In this document: one piece after another, positions 46,651 to 54,775 of the stretch
How positions within the stretch are numbered: position 1 is the stretch's first letter
Layout: each line of letters begins with the position of its first letter
Origin: Lachnospiraceae bacterium
Lineage (GTDB): Bacteria; Bacillota; Clostridia; Lachnospirales; Lachnospiraceae
Assembly: GCA_024680815.1 (NCBI GenBank)
Contig: JAILBQ010000033.1
Coordinates: forward strand, 1 to 64,000
Direction of reading: 5' to 3'
DNA: 64,000 nucleotides
Program-made: the position numbers and the translations under genes
Notes under the pieces: generated by a model
Seen by the model: only the letters and a program-made list of their open reading frames with translations
Databases searched by the model: none
What the model was told of the DNA's origin: nothing

Positions 46651-46684
46651 ACACGGCAGGAGCAAAAGCTTCCTGCCGTGTTTT
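46651..46684. terminator. Bidirectional terminator between htrA and the lspA-like gene
   Basis: ACACGGCAGGA (46651-46661) pairs with TCCTGCCGTGT (46671-46681). T runs flank the stem on both strands, as expected between convergent genes. Confidence 0.88.
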
Positions 46685-46688
46685 AAGT

Positions 46689-47093
46689 TTACTTATGCTG
46701 GAAGAGCTCAGCGGCTGCCTCCAGTATTGAACCGGTATAAATGGCGAAATCTCCCAGATTATAGACGTATTTTCCGAGGGGCAGATAATCCGTGACCCGG
46801 CGGGATATGATGCGCTCCACCGTATTGCTTACAGCGCCTCCCAGACAGAGGGAAAGACCGATCCTTTTCAGGGGAGAACTGTCCTTGCTGCGAATTGAGT
46901 CCAGCCAGATTGCCGTAAGAAACCCGGTCATTCCGGCGGAGACGCCTGCTACGGCTTCAGGGTGTCCTTCCAGCCTGTTTGCCGCGAAGCCGTGATTAAA
47001 TACTACCTGGCGGGGTTTGAATTTTCTGAAAGCTGCCTTGAGCGCCAGATCGGCCAGGGCGGTTCCGGCGCAGAGACAGAGCTCCTTACGCAT
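46689..47093 (-). CDS. Signal-peptidase-II-like membrane protein with altered catalytic residue
   Basis: A 134-residue protein, shorter than typical LspA (~150-170). Family features are ALADLALKAAF (normally the conserved Asp near helix 1), NHGFAANRL, GGAVSNTVERI and VTDYL...VYNLGDFAIYTGSIL. In LspA the catalytic pair are the Asp of NxxDR and the Asp of NxAD. Here the first reads NTVER, a Glu at ~93, and the second is kept as NLGD (Asp ~115). It may be a modified peptidase or a paralogue with another job. It overlaps the clpX gene by eight bases. Confidence 0.7.
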   Translation of the reverse strand: MRKELCLCAGTALADLALKAAFRKFKPRQVVFNHGFAANRLEGHPEAVAGVSAGMTGFLTAIWLDSIRSKDSSPLKRIGLSLCLGGAVSNTVERIISRRVTDYLPLGKYVYNLGDFAIYTGSILEAAAELFQHK

Positions 47094-48651
47094 TTCCGCT
47101 TCCTTCCATCGTCAGACGCGGTCTGAGAGAAGCTTCAAACTCAGCGACTCCGCGAAGATCGATTACCGGTCCCCCGGTTCCGTTAATATATTCCTCGGTG
47201 ATTGTGACGCTTCCGATGCTGTCGTCCCGGGGAACCTCATACATGATATCAAGCATGAATTCCTCAATGATGGCCCGGAGAGCTCTGGCGCCGGTTTCCT
47301 TCTCCAAAGCCTTTTTTGCGATGGCATGAAGAGCACCGTCGGTAAATTTAAGCTCTACCTCGTCCATGCTGAGAAGCTTTTTGTATTGCTTGAGTATGGC
47401 GTTTTTAGGTTCGGACAGTATAGAAACCAGCATATCCTCGGAAAGACCGTCCAGGGCGCAGATAATGGGGAGACGGCCGACGAATTCGGGGATCATCCCG
47501 AATTTTTTAATGTCTTCCACCGTGGCGCGGCTTAAAATATTGCGTTCTCTGTCCCATTTATCCTTTAGCTCGGCGCCGAAGCCGATGGAGGAGGTTTTGG
47601 CAAGCCTCTGCTTTATTATCTCGTCCAGCTCAGGGAAGGCACCACCGCAGATAAAAAGGATATTGGTAGTGTCTACGACTTCAAGAGGCACCATGGCGTT
47701 TTTGCTGTTTGCGCCTACGGGGACCTCGATTCTCGCTCCCTCCAGAAGCTTCAGCATGCCCTGCTGGACGCTTTCTCCGCTTACGTCCCTGCTGTTGGTG
47801 TTTTTCTTCTTGGCAATCTTATCAATTTCATCTATAAAGATTATGCCGTATTCGGCTCTTTCAACATCGTTGTCTGCGGCGGCTAAAAGCTTGGAAACCA
47901 CGGATTCGATGTCGTCGCCGATATAGCCGGCCTCCGTCAGAGTTGTAGCGTCGGTTATAGCCAGCGGCACATCCAGAATCCGGGCCAGGGTTTTTACGAG
48001 ATAGGTTTTACCGCAGCCGGTGGGGCCCAGCATCAGAATGTTGGACTTTTCGATTTCGATGTCCTCCGGGTCTTCCTGAAGACTTTCAGCCACCCGCTTA
48101 TAATGGTTATAAACAGCGACGGATACGATTTTTTTTGCCTGCTCCTGGCCTATGACATATTCATCCAGCTGTTCCTTGATTTTATGCGGAAGGGGAATTT
48201 TTTTGAAATCAAATTCCTTTTTCATATCCTCCCTGGAGGATTTTTTTACCTTCTGCCTGCCGGGCATAAAACCACTGAAGTCTCCGAAATTAAAGATCGG
48301 AAACCCGAAAACACCCTGCCTCGGCGGAGGAGAATCTTTTTCGGAAGGTTCCTGCGGAGCCTCAGTGCTTTTTTCGGCGGCGGTCTCATCCCGGGAAGCA
48401 GTATCGTTTATGGGAATGTCTTCAAGCGTATCCTTGGGATCTGCCGGTGTTCCGGGAGAAACGGGGGGCATTCCTGAGGCGTGGGAGTAAAGGTTCCAGG
48501 CCTGGTTGAGATCGGAGGGCCCCATTTTGTCCAGCATTTCGTGAAGACAGTCGCCGCAGATATTAAGACCGCCCGGTATGGAAAACATTTTTCCGGCAGT
48601 CTCTTCGTTTCTGTGACAGATATTGCAGGTTTTGTTATCTGATTCGCTCAT
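47086..48651 (-). CDS. clpX: ClpX-type AAA+ unfoldase with long linker and altered recognition loop
   Basis: A 521-residue ClpX homologue, about 100 residues longer than usual. A zinc-binding domain (Cys 9, 12, 32, 35) is followed by an acidic, Pro-rich linker (~55-148). The AAA+ module then has Walker A GPTGCGKT (209-216), pore loop GYIG (242-245), Walker B IIFIDEID and sensor regions. The ClpP-docking IGF tripeptide is present (356-358). The RKH loop that helps bind ssrA tags is replaced by GANSKNAM (~313-320). It may be a ClpX paralogue with another substrate range. The ATG lies eight bases after a -10 box, with no ribosome site. Confidence 0.88.
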   Translation of the reverse strand: MSESDNKTCNICHRNEETAGKMFSIPGGLNICGDCLHEMLDKMGPSDLNQAWNLYSHASGMPPVSPGTPADPKDTLEDIPINDTASRDETAAEKSTEAPQEPSEKDSPPPRQGVFGFPIFNFGDFSGFMPGRQKVKKSSREDMKKEFDFKKIPLPHKIKEQLDEYVIGQEQAKKIVSVAVYNHYKRVAESLQEDPEDIEIEKSNILMLGPTGCGKTYLVKTLARILDVPLAITDATTLTEAGYIGDDIESVVSKLLAAADNDVERAEYGIIFIDEIDKIAKKKNTNSRDVSGESVQQGMLKLLEGARIEVPVGANSKNAMVPLEVVDTTNILFICGGAFPELDEIIKQRLAKTSSIGFGAELKDKWDRERNILSRATVEDIKKFGMIPEFVGRLPIICALDGLSEDMLVSILSEPKNAILKQYKKLLSMDEVELKFTDGALHAIAKKALEKETGARALRAIIEEFMLDIMYEVPRDDSIGSVTITEEYINGTGGPVIDLRGVAEFEASLRPRLTMEGSGNA

Positions 48652-48659
48652 GGTTTATT

Positions 48660-48688
48660 ATGATAACATAACACTCTCTTGTCGTCAA
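48660..48688 (-). promoter_or_regulatory. Promoter of clpX, probably giving a leaderless message
   Basis: On the minus strand, TTGACG (48683-48688), 17 bp, TATCAT (48660-48665) with a TG extension. The clpX ATG starts eight bases after the -10 box. Confidence 0.7.
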
Positions 48689-48707
48689 AAGAAAGGTATG
48701 ATACAAT
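48679..48707 (+). promoter_or_regulatory. Promoter of the peptide-export locus
   Basis: TTGTCG (48679-48684), 17 bp, TACAAT (48702-48707). Its -35 overlaps that of clpX within TTGTCGTCAA, so the two genes may compete for polymerase. Confidence 0.6.
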
Positions 48708-48763
48708 ATATAGCATGAATCGGATTCAGGTATTGTCGATGAGGTAATTTAAGGAGAAAGAAG

Positions 48764-48991
48764 TTGAAGGATAATACTATTTTTCGGGAAAAAAATCTGC
48801 AGCGTATTTCCTCCCCTGAACAGCTTAATGACTATATCCGTGTGTCCACACCGGCGCTCTGGATTCTGCTGGTGGCTATTACGCTACTTTTGATTGGGGC
48901 ATTGGTCTGGGCTTCTTTCGGTACGCTGGATGTGCATACCTCCTCTGATACCGTGGAGACGGTTCACCCCATGGAGTTTGTTACCAACTGA
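48764..48991 (+). CDS. HlyD stub: N-terminal membrane anchor of an NHLM-type secretion protein
   Basis: A 75-residue protein with TTG start behind AAGGAG. It opens FREKNLQRISSPEQLNDYIRV, a signature of NHLM/NHLP HlyD-family adaptors, followed by one membrane helix (~31-53) and a short outside tail. A full adaptor would continue for 200 or more residues with lipoyl and coiled-coil parts. Here the frame ends and no later frame resumes it. It could be a remnant or a minimal, working subunit. It is the first gene of the peptide-export locus. Confidence 0.7.
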   Translation: MKDNTIFREKNLQRISSPEQLNDYIRVSTPALWILLVAITLLLIGALVWASFGTLDVHTSSDTVETVHPMEFVTN

Positions 48992-49027
48992 ACGGGGAGC
49001 GAAGTTGCCGTGAACAGAAAAATGGTA

Positions 49028-49056
49028 CTGCCATAAAATGAGCGTCTTCGTATAAA
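49028..49056 (+). promoter_or_regulatory. Possible promoter of the precursor peptide gene
   Basis: CTGCCA (49028-49033), 17 bp, TATAAA (49051-49056). A separate promoter would let the small precursor be made in excess over the transporter. Confidence 0.45.
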
Positions 49057-49074
49057 CATTCAACTAGATAAAAT

Positions 49075-49088
49075 GCTGCTGAAGCAGC
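49075..49088 (+). other. Small stem-loop before the precursor ribosome site
   Basis: GCTGC-TGAA-GCAGC, a perfect five-bp stem with a tetraloop, ends nine bases before AGGAGG. It may protect the leader or tune translation. Confidence 0.4.
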
Positions 49089-49111
49089 GGTTGAAAAAGG
49101 AGGATATGATT

Positions 49112-49393
49112 ATGGTCAACGAATTAAACAAACTCAATGAAAATCAGCTTGAAGATGTAAGCGGCGGCAAACACGACGGCCCTACCCACGGCAGCTGCCC
49201 TGAGGGCGCCATCGAGATGAAGTGGAATCTGGATCATTTCCCCAGCGACAGGAAGGCAAAGCACGGCTGTCCGACCTGCGGAGGAAATTTAAGAGAACAG
49301 AAATTCTGGTTCCAGGACACCGAGAGGCTGCATAACGGCTATATTTGCGAGAGGGACGACAGTCACAGGTGGATTTACGGCGATCCTATCTGA
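49112..49393 (+). CDS. Double-glycine precursor with a zinc-ribbon-like cargo
   Basis: A 93-residue precursor. ATG 49112 is chosen because AGGAGG ends eight bases before it. The leader MVNELNKLNENQLEDVSGG has the acidic/hydrophobic spacing and Gly-Gly end cut by C39 peptidases. The remaining ~74 residues are unusually large and polar for a bacteriocin and rich in His and Trp. They contain CPTCGG and, further on, YICERDDSHRW, so two Cys plus a Cys and a His could bind zinc. An extra Cys lies near the cleavage site (HGSCPEG). The cargo family was not recognised. The C39 transporter gene follows at once. Confidence 0.78.
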   Translation: MVNELNKLNENQLEDVSGGKHDGPTHGSCPEGAIEMKWNLDHFPSDRKAKHGCPTCGGNLREQKFWFQDTERLHNGYICERDDSHRWIYGDPI

Positions 49394-49417
49394 TGAGAGG
49401 CTCTGTTCGGAGAAAAG

Positions 49418-51613
49418 TTGGAAGAAAACAGTAAAAGTAAAAAGAAGCTGAAAAAACCGATTTCAAGCGGCGTTGCGAAGGTGCCGGTCATCATGCAGAT
49501 GGAGGCACTTGAATGCGGCGCCGCTTCGCTTGCCATGATTTTGGCCTATTACGGGAAATGGGTTACCCTCGAGCAGGCCAGGACGGACTGCGGGGTATCC
49601 AGAGACGGTTCCAATGCCAAGAACATACTTATGGCGGCCAGGAACTATGGCCTCAGCGCGGCGGGATACCGTCTTGAGCCCGAGCAGCTCAGGGAGTTTG
49701 CCACTTTTCCCTGCATCATCCACTGGGAATTCGACCATTTTCTGGTTGTGGACGGATTCAAAAATAACAGGGTTTATCTCAATGATCCGGCAAGGGGAAG
49801 CTACAATATTTCGATGGAAGCCTTTGATGAAGGGTTTACCGGGATATGTCTGCAGTTTGAACCCACTGAAGAATTTGAGCCGGGAGGCAAACCGAAGAGC
49901 GTATTATCCTTTGCGAAAAAACGCCTTGTCGGGACAGGCGCCGCCATTGCTTTTGTGGTTCTTACATCTGTTATCTCGTCTCTTATTGACATCGTCAATA
50001 CCGGTTTGTCCAGAGTATTTATGGATTTTATACTGCCGGGTAATAATCCGGGATGGCTTATGCCCTTTATTATCATAATGGGTGCTCTGGCGGCCATTCA
50101 GATATCGGTTTCCTGGGTAAGCGCAATATATTCCCTTAAAATTAACGGAAAGATGGCCGTGGTTTCCGGCAGTACGTATATGTGGAAGGTGCTCAGACTT
50201 CCGATGGAGTTTTTTTCCCAGAGGATGGCCGGTGACATTCAGGCGAGACAGGCTACCAATGAATCCATAGCGGACACTCTGGTGGGCACCCTGGCACCGC
50301 TCTTCCTGAATACCTGCATGATGGTGTTTTATTTTGTAGTCATGATCCGCTACAGCCCTGTTTTAACCGCGATAGGGCTTATTTCCGTGATAGCTGACTT
50401 CTTTGTCTCCAGGATTGTTTCTGCAAAGCGGGTTAATGTGACCAGAGTACTTATGCGGGATCAGGGAAAGCTTTCCGGAATGACGGTTTCGGGAATAGAG
50501 ATGATCGAGACCATTAAGTCCAGCGGAGCGGAGAACGGCTTTTTTGAAAAGTGGTCAGGATATCAGGCCAGCGTCAATACGCAGAATATCCGATATTCGA
50601 AAATCAATCAGTATCTGGGCCTGATCCCTTCCTCGATATCCGCTGTTACGGACATGGTCATTCTGTTCTGCGGAGTCTATCTGTGCATGAGAGGGCATTT
50701 TACTCTTGGTATGGTAATGGCTTTTCAGACTTTTCTTTCCTCTTTCCTTGCTCCGGCCGGAATGTTGATTTCCGCCAGCCAGATGATTCAGGAGATGCGT
50801 ACGAATATGGAACGCATCGAGGACGTTATGGAATACCCGGTTGCCATTGAGGGAGATAATACCGAGGTCAGGGAGGATGTTGAGTATGATAAGCTGTCTG
50901 GTCAGCTTTCCATGCGCAATGTGACTTTCGGTTATTCAAAACTGGCCCCTCCTCTTATCAAGGACTTTAATCTGGAGCTGAAGAAAGGAAGCAGCGTTGC
51001 CTTTGTAGGAGCTTCAGGCTGCGGAAAATCCACGCTTTCCAAGCTTATTTCCGGTCTGTATTCACCCTGGGAGGGCGAGATTCTCTTTGACGGGAAAAGC
51101 ATTTCAGAGATAGACCGCAGTATTTTTACCGGCTCGGTGGCGGTTGTGGACCAGGATATAATACTGTTTGAGGACACGATTTCCAATAATATCCGTATGT
51201 GGGATTCATCCATTGAGGATTTTGAAGTTATACTGGCTTCCAGAGACGCGAACCTCCATGATGACATTATGCAGAGAGACGGAGGGTATCAATATAAGGT
51301 TATGGAGGGCGGAAAGGATTTTTCCGGCGGTCAGAGACAACGCATGGAAATAGCCAGGGTGCTGGCGCAGGATCCGACGCTTATTATTCTGGATGAAGCC
51401 ACGAGCGCGCTGGACGCACAGACGGAATTTGAGGTAGTGAAAGCCATCCGGGACCGGGGAATAACCTGTATTGTTATTGCCCACAGGCTTTCGACCATAA
51501 GGGACTGCGATGAGATTCTTGTGATGGATCACGGGGATGTTGTAGAGCGCGGAACCCATGATGAACTTATAAAACGCGGCGGAAAATACACGGAACTGGT
51601 TACTTCGGAATGA
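49418..51613 (+). CDS. NHLM/NHLP-type peptidase-containing ABC transporter
   Basis: A 731-residue protein with three parts. A C39 peptidase domain (~20-150) has catalytic Cys in QMEALECGAASLAMIL, His in WEFDHFLVVDGF and Asp in YLNDPARG. Six membrane helices span ~165-450. An ABC domain (~500-731) has GASGCGKST, FSGGQRQRMEIAR and LIILDEATSALD. It should cut the leader after Gly-Gly and export the rest. The start is TTG behind CGGAGAAAAG, 24 bp after the precursor. It matches the first of the paired NHLM transporters. Confidence 0.92.
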   Translation: MEENSKSKKKLKKPISSGVAKVPVIMQMEALECGAASLAMILAYYGKWVTLEQARTDCGVSRDGSNAKNILMAARNYGLSAAGYRLEPEQLREFATFPCIIHWEFDHFLVVDGFKNNRVYLNDPARGSYNISMEAFDEGFTGICLQFEPTEEFEPGGKPKSVLSFAKKRLVGTGAAIAFVVLTSVISSLIDIVNTGLSRVFMDFILPGNNPGWLMPFIIIMGALAAIQISVSWVSAIYSLKINGKMAVVSGSTYMWKVLRLPMEFFSQRMAGDIQARQATNESIADTLVGTLAPLFLNTCMMVFYFVVMIRYSPVLTAIGLISVIADFFVSRIVSAKRVNVTRVLMRDQGKLSGMTVSGIEMIETIKSSGAENGFFEKWSGYQASVNTQNIRYSKINQYLGLIPSSISAVTDMVILFCGVYLCMRGHFTLGMVMAFQTFLSSFLAPAGMLISASQMIQEMRTNMERIEDVMEYPVAIEGDNTEVREDVEYDKLSGQLSMRNVTFGYSKLAPPLIKDFNLELKKGSSVAFVGASGCGKSTLSKLISGLYSPWEGEILFDGKSISEIDRSIFTGSVAVVDQDIILFEDTISNNIRMWDSSIEDFEVILASRDANLHDDIMQRDGGYQYKVMEGGKDFSGGQRQRMEIARVLAQDPTLIILDEATSALDAQTEFEVVKAIRDRGITCIVIAHRLSTIRDCDEILVMDHGDVVERGTHDELIKRGGKYTELVTSE

Positions 51614-51625
51614 GGATATACCCGT

Positions 51626-51698
51626 CGAAAGCCCAGAAAGGCTTTCGTCGGAGAGGAGGAGTGGCGGAGCGAGTGCGAGGATCGGCTTTAGCCGATCC
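51626..51698 (+). repeat. Two palindromic hairpins between the two ABC transporter genes
   Basis: CGAAAGCC-CAGAAA-GGCTTTCG (51626-51647) and the perfect GGATCGGCT-TT-AGCCGATCC (51679-51698) lie in the 111-bp gap. No T run follows, so they are not terminators. The surrounding GC-rich GGAGCGAGTGCGAGG and GGAGCGAAGCAGGCGACGACG look like a mobile or dispersed repeat. The next gene has no clear ribosome site after it. Confidence 0.6.
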
Positions 51699-51724
51699 GA
51701 ACGGGAGCGAAGCAGGCGACGACG

Positions 51725-53923
51725 ATGGGTTGGTTTGACGAACAGATTAAAAAAAGAAAACGGTCTGACTACGAAACCTTTGAGGAGTCGTTTGTCAAAA
51801 TCGCGGGTTCTGTCACGGGCAGGGCGCTCTCCGGTCTTGCGGGGAGCAGCAGGCAGCGGGCTCTCGATGCAATAGGCGAGATCCTGGATTATTACCATGT
51901 GAAGGCCCGCGAGGTTCCGGACTCCATAGAGGATCTTAACGAACAGCTGGAATATCTCCTCCGCCCGTACGGAATCATGCGCAGAAGCGTAAACCTGGAC
52001 GAGGACTGGTTCAGGGACGCCGGCGGCGCCATGCTGGGCAGCTTAAAGGAAGACAACAGCGTTGTGGCATTGATACCGAAAAAATACAACGGCTACACGT
52101 TTTACAACAGTAAAACCGGCAGAACAGAAAACGTCAACCGGGAAAGCTCCCGCCTGCTTAACAAAGAGGCAATTGCATTTTATAAGCCTTTTCCGTTAAA
52201 AAAGATCGGAATCGGCGGACTCTTTCGATATATTTTAGAGAATGTCAGACCGGCGGACGTGGTTCTTGTTGCAGTAATGGCCTTTGTCATAACCCTTGTG
52301 GGGATGATCACCCCCTGGCTCAACAAGTATCTGTTTTCGGATGTAATAGAATCCGGAAATTTAAGAATCCTGTTCGCAACTACGTTTTTCCTGCTGTGCT
52401 CTTCCCTGAGCGCAATGATATTCGGGATGCTGAGATCCTTTCTTTTTGAAAGGATAACCCTGTCACTGGACTTCTGCGTGGAGGCAGCCACCATGATGCG
52501 GGTGCTGTCCCTGCCGGCCTCGTTTTTCAAGGCGTACAGTGCAGGAGAAATATCCAGCCGGACAGGTTATGTAAGCTCGCTTTGTCAGATGCTGATCAAT
52601 ACTGTATTGTCGACCGGATTAACCTCGCTGTTTTCGCTGATGTATCTGACCCAGGTCTCTTTGTATGCGCCCTCACTTTTGATTCCGTCGGTAATAGTGA
52701 CACTGACAACAGTCGTGATTTCTACTGTCACTACCTTTACCCAGATGAAGATCTCAAAAAAGTCCATGGAGACTAACTCGAAGCTGAGCGGCATGAGCTA
52801 TGCGATGATAACGGGAATCCAGAAGATCAGGCTTGCCGGGGCTGAATACCGGGGATTTTCGAGATGGGGCCGTCTTTATGCGGAAGCGAGCAGTTATTCC
52901 TACAATCCGCCAATGCTTTTAAAGATCAGTTCTGTAATCACAACGGCTATAGGGCTGATCGGAACAATAGTTATTTATTACACGGCGGTGATAAACGGGG
53001 TTTCCCTTTCTGAATACTATGCTTTCAACGCGGCTTACGGTATGGTCAGCGGAGCATTTACTTCTCTTGCGGGCATTGTATTTACAATTGCGCAGATAAA
53101 GCCGGTGCTGGAAATGGCAAAGCCGATTCTGGACGCCGAGCCTGAGATTTCCGAGGAGAAGCATGTGGTTACGGAGCTTCACGGCGGGATAGAGGTAAAT
53201 CACGTATCCTTCCGTTATAACGAAAACATGCCTCTTATTTTGGATGACTTTTCTCTTAAAATCAAGCCGGGGCAGTATGTGGCCGTGGTCGGAAAAACCG
53301 GCTGCGGAAAGTCAACCCTGATGAGGATTCTGCTGGGCTTTGAGACTCCGCAGAAAGGTTCGGTGTATTTTGATAACAAAGATATCGCCTCTCTTGATCT
53401 TAAGTCATTGCGACGTAAGATCGGAACGGTGATGCAGAACGGAAAGCTTTTTTCAGGGGATATATATTCCAATATTGTGATCTCCGCCCCATGGCTTTCG
53501 GTAACTGACGCATGGGAAGCCGCCGAAAATGCCGGAATTGCGAATGACATTCACGATATGCCGATGGGAATGTATACTCTTATCAGTGAAGGTCAGGGAG
53601 GGATTTCCGGGGGACAGCGGCAACGTATTATGATTGCCCGTGCTATTGCCCCGAAGCCCCGGATACTGATGTTTGATGAAGCTACCAGCGCTTTGGATAA
53701 TCTGACACAGAAAAAGGTTTCTGATTCTCTGGACAGCCTTAAATGCACCAGAATAGTGATTGCCCACCGGCTTTCCACAATACGGCACTGTGACAGGATC
53801 ATTGTTCTGGAGGGCGGGAAAATAATTGAAGACGGCACGTACGAGGAGCTGATCGCAAGAAAAGGCTTTTTCAGTGAACTGGTCAGGCGGCAGCGGCTTG
53901 ATACGAATGAGGCCGAAAATTAA
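51725..53923 (+). CDS. NHLM-type second ABC transporter (permease-ATPase)
   Basis: A 732-residue protein. The first ~165 residues form a soluble region without the C39 catalytic residues (YNGYTFYNSKTGRTENVNRESS), as in the second NHLM transporter. Six membrane helices lie at ~175-450 and an ABC domain at ~485-725 with GKTGCGKST, ISGGQRQRIMIARA and ILMFDEATSALD. It probably works with the 49418 protein as a heterodimer or in sequence. Its start is preceded only by a GC-rich repeat tail, so translation may be weak or coupled. Confidence 0.9.
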   Translation: MGWFDEQIKKRKRSDYETFEESFVKIAGSVTGRALSGLAGSSRQRALDAIGEILDYYHVKAREVPDSIEDLNEQLEYLLRPYGIMRRSVNLDEDWFRDAGGAMLGSLKEDNSVVALIPKKYNGYTFYNSKTGRTENVNRESSRLLNKEAIAFYKPFPLKKIGIGGLFRYILENVRPADVVLVAVMAFVITLVGMITPWLNKYLFSDVIESGNLRILFATTFFLLCSSLSAMIFGMLRSFLFERITLSLDFCVEAATMMRVLSLPASFFKAYSAGEISSRTGYVSSLCQMLINTVLSTGLTSLFSLMYLTQVSLYAPSLLIPSVIVTLTTVVISTVTTFTQMKISKKSMETNSKLSGMSYAMITGIQKIRLAGAEYRGFSRWGRLYAEASSYSYNPPMLLKISSVITTAIGLIGTIVIYYTAVINGVSLSEYYAFNAAYGMVSGAFTSLAGIVFTIAQIKPVLEMAKPILDAEPEISEEKHVVTELHGGIEVNHVSFRYNENMPLILDDFSLKIKPGQYVAVVGKTGCGKSTLMRILLGFETPQKGSVYFDNKDIASLDLKSLRRKIGTVMQNGKLFSGDIYSNIVISAPWLSVTDAWEAAENAGIANDIHDMPMGMYTLISEGQGGISGGQRQRIMIARAIAPKPRILMFDEATSALDNLTQKKVSDSLDSLKCTRIVIAHRLSTIRHCDRIIVLEGGKIIEDGTYEELIARKGFFSELVRRQRLDTNEAEN

Positions 53924-54001
53924 AGTCCCGGACAGAAGTTTTAAAGAATTGCTGCCATAGAGAGGTGTTGGTTCGTATCAACATGCAGAACAGGAAAAAA
54001 C

Positions 54002-54505
54002 ATGAATACAGAAGAAATCTATCTTGTCTATCGGGATAAGGTCAGATCGTACATCCGCGCGAGGGTCAGCAATAATGAGGACGCTGAGGATATTTGTTCC
54101 GATGTGTTTTTAAAGGTTCAGAAGCATTTCGGTGAATATGACGCTGACAAAGGGGCGGTATCCACCTGGATTTACGCGATGACACGGAATACGGTAATAG
54201 ATTATTACCGTACCAGGAAGACCTACGAAGAGGTTCCGGAGGAGCTTCCCGTAGAAACGGATCTGGGAGAGGAGCTATACCGGCAGGAGACTCTTCAGGA
54301 ATTGGCGGATGCCATCGATAACCTGACAGAGGAAGAGCGGGATGTGGTGGTGCTTCATTATTATCACGAACTGACACTTCAGGAGATAGCCCTGAAAATG
54401 CATCTGTCATACGGGCAGACAAAGCTTCGGCACAACAGTGCACTTCAGAAACTGGGCAGATCCATGGGGGCAGGAAAAGGCAAAGGCGGATTTCATATTC
54501 TGTGA
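54002..54505 (+). CDS. ECF-like sigma-70 family factor
   Basis: A 167-residue sigma factor with region 2 (EDICSDVFLKVQKHFGEYD, STWIYAMTRNTVIDYYR) and region 4 (LTEEERDVVVLHYYHELTLQEIALKMHLSYGQTKLRHNSALQKL). The lengths and missing region 3 fit ECF sigma factors. It lies 78 bp downstream of the second transporter and directly before a small peptide gene and a possible regulator. It may control this locus. No clear ECF promoter was found. Confidence 0.9.
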   Translation: MNTEEIYLVYRDKVRSYIRARVSNNEDAEDICSDVFLKVQKHFGEYDADKGAVSTWIYAMTRNTVIDYYRTRKTYEEVPEELPVETDLGEELYRQETLQELADAIDNLTEEERDVVVLHYYHELTLQEIALKMHLSYGQTKLRHNSALQKLGRSMGAGKGKGGFHIL

Positions 54506-54547
54506 TTCATAACCACAGGCTGCATGCAGCAGAAAGCAGGGATCGTA

Positions 54548-54742
54548 ATGGTAGAACGGTTAAGAAATCTTTTCGATTTTCAGCGGTTTGAAAGGAATCC
54601 GGGATTGCAGAGGCATATTTCCGCCGTTGAGAAGAAGTATAAGGTCGGCGATATACTTTCTGATGATGCTCTGGAGATGGTCAGTGCCGGAAAGTGTGAG
54701 TTTAATATTATAAACAAGCCGGATGATAATAAGGAAGAATGA
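54548..54742 (+). CDS. Small protein with a leader-like ending, possible second precursor
   Basis: A 64-residue protein. ATG 54548 is preferred because AGGGATCGTA precedes it; the ORF track begins eight codons earlier. After an amphipathic N-terminus (LRNLFDFQRFERNPGLQRH), the segment ILSDDALEMVSAG closely follows the double-glycine leader consensus, ending Ala-Gly. The remainder, KCEFNIINKPDDNKEE, has one Cys. It could be a second exported peptide. Alternatively it may be a small partner of the sigma factor encoded just upstream. Confidence 0.6.
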   Translation: MVERLRNLFDFQRFERNPGLQRHISAVEKKYKVGDILSDDALEMVSAGKCEFNIINKPDDNKEE

Positions 54743-54775
54743 ATTTGACGGAAAGTTTCGGCAGAAAGGAATAAT

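Noticed and set aside
48992-49111. Frameshifted remainder of the HlyD protein
   Set aside because: All frames after the stop close quickly and contain no lipoyl or coiled-coil pattern; the precursor gene follows.
51626-51698. Terminator between the two transporter genes
   Set aside because: Stems are strong but no T run follows on the plus strand.
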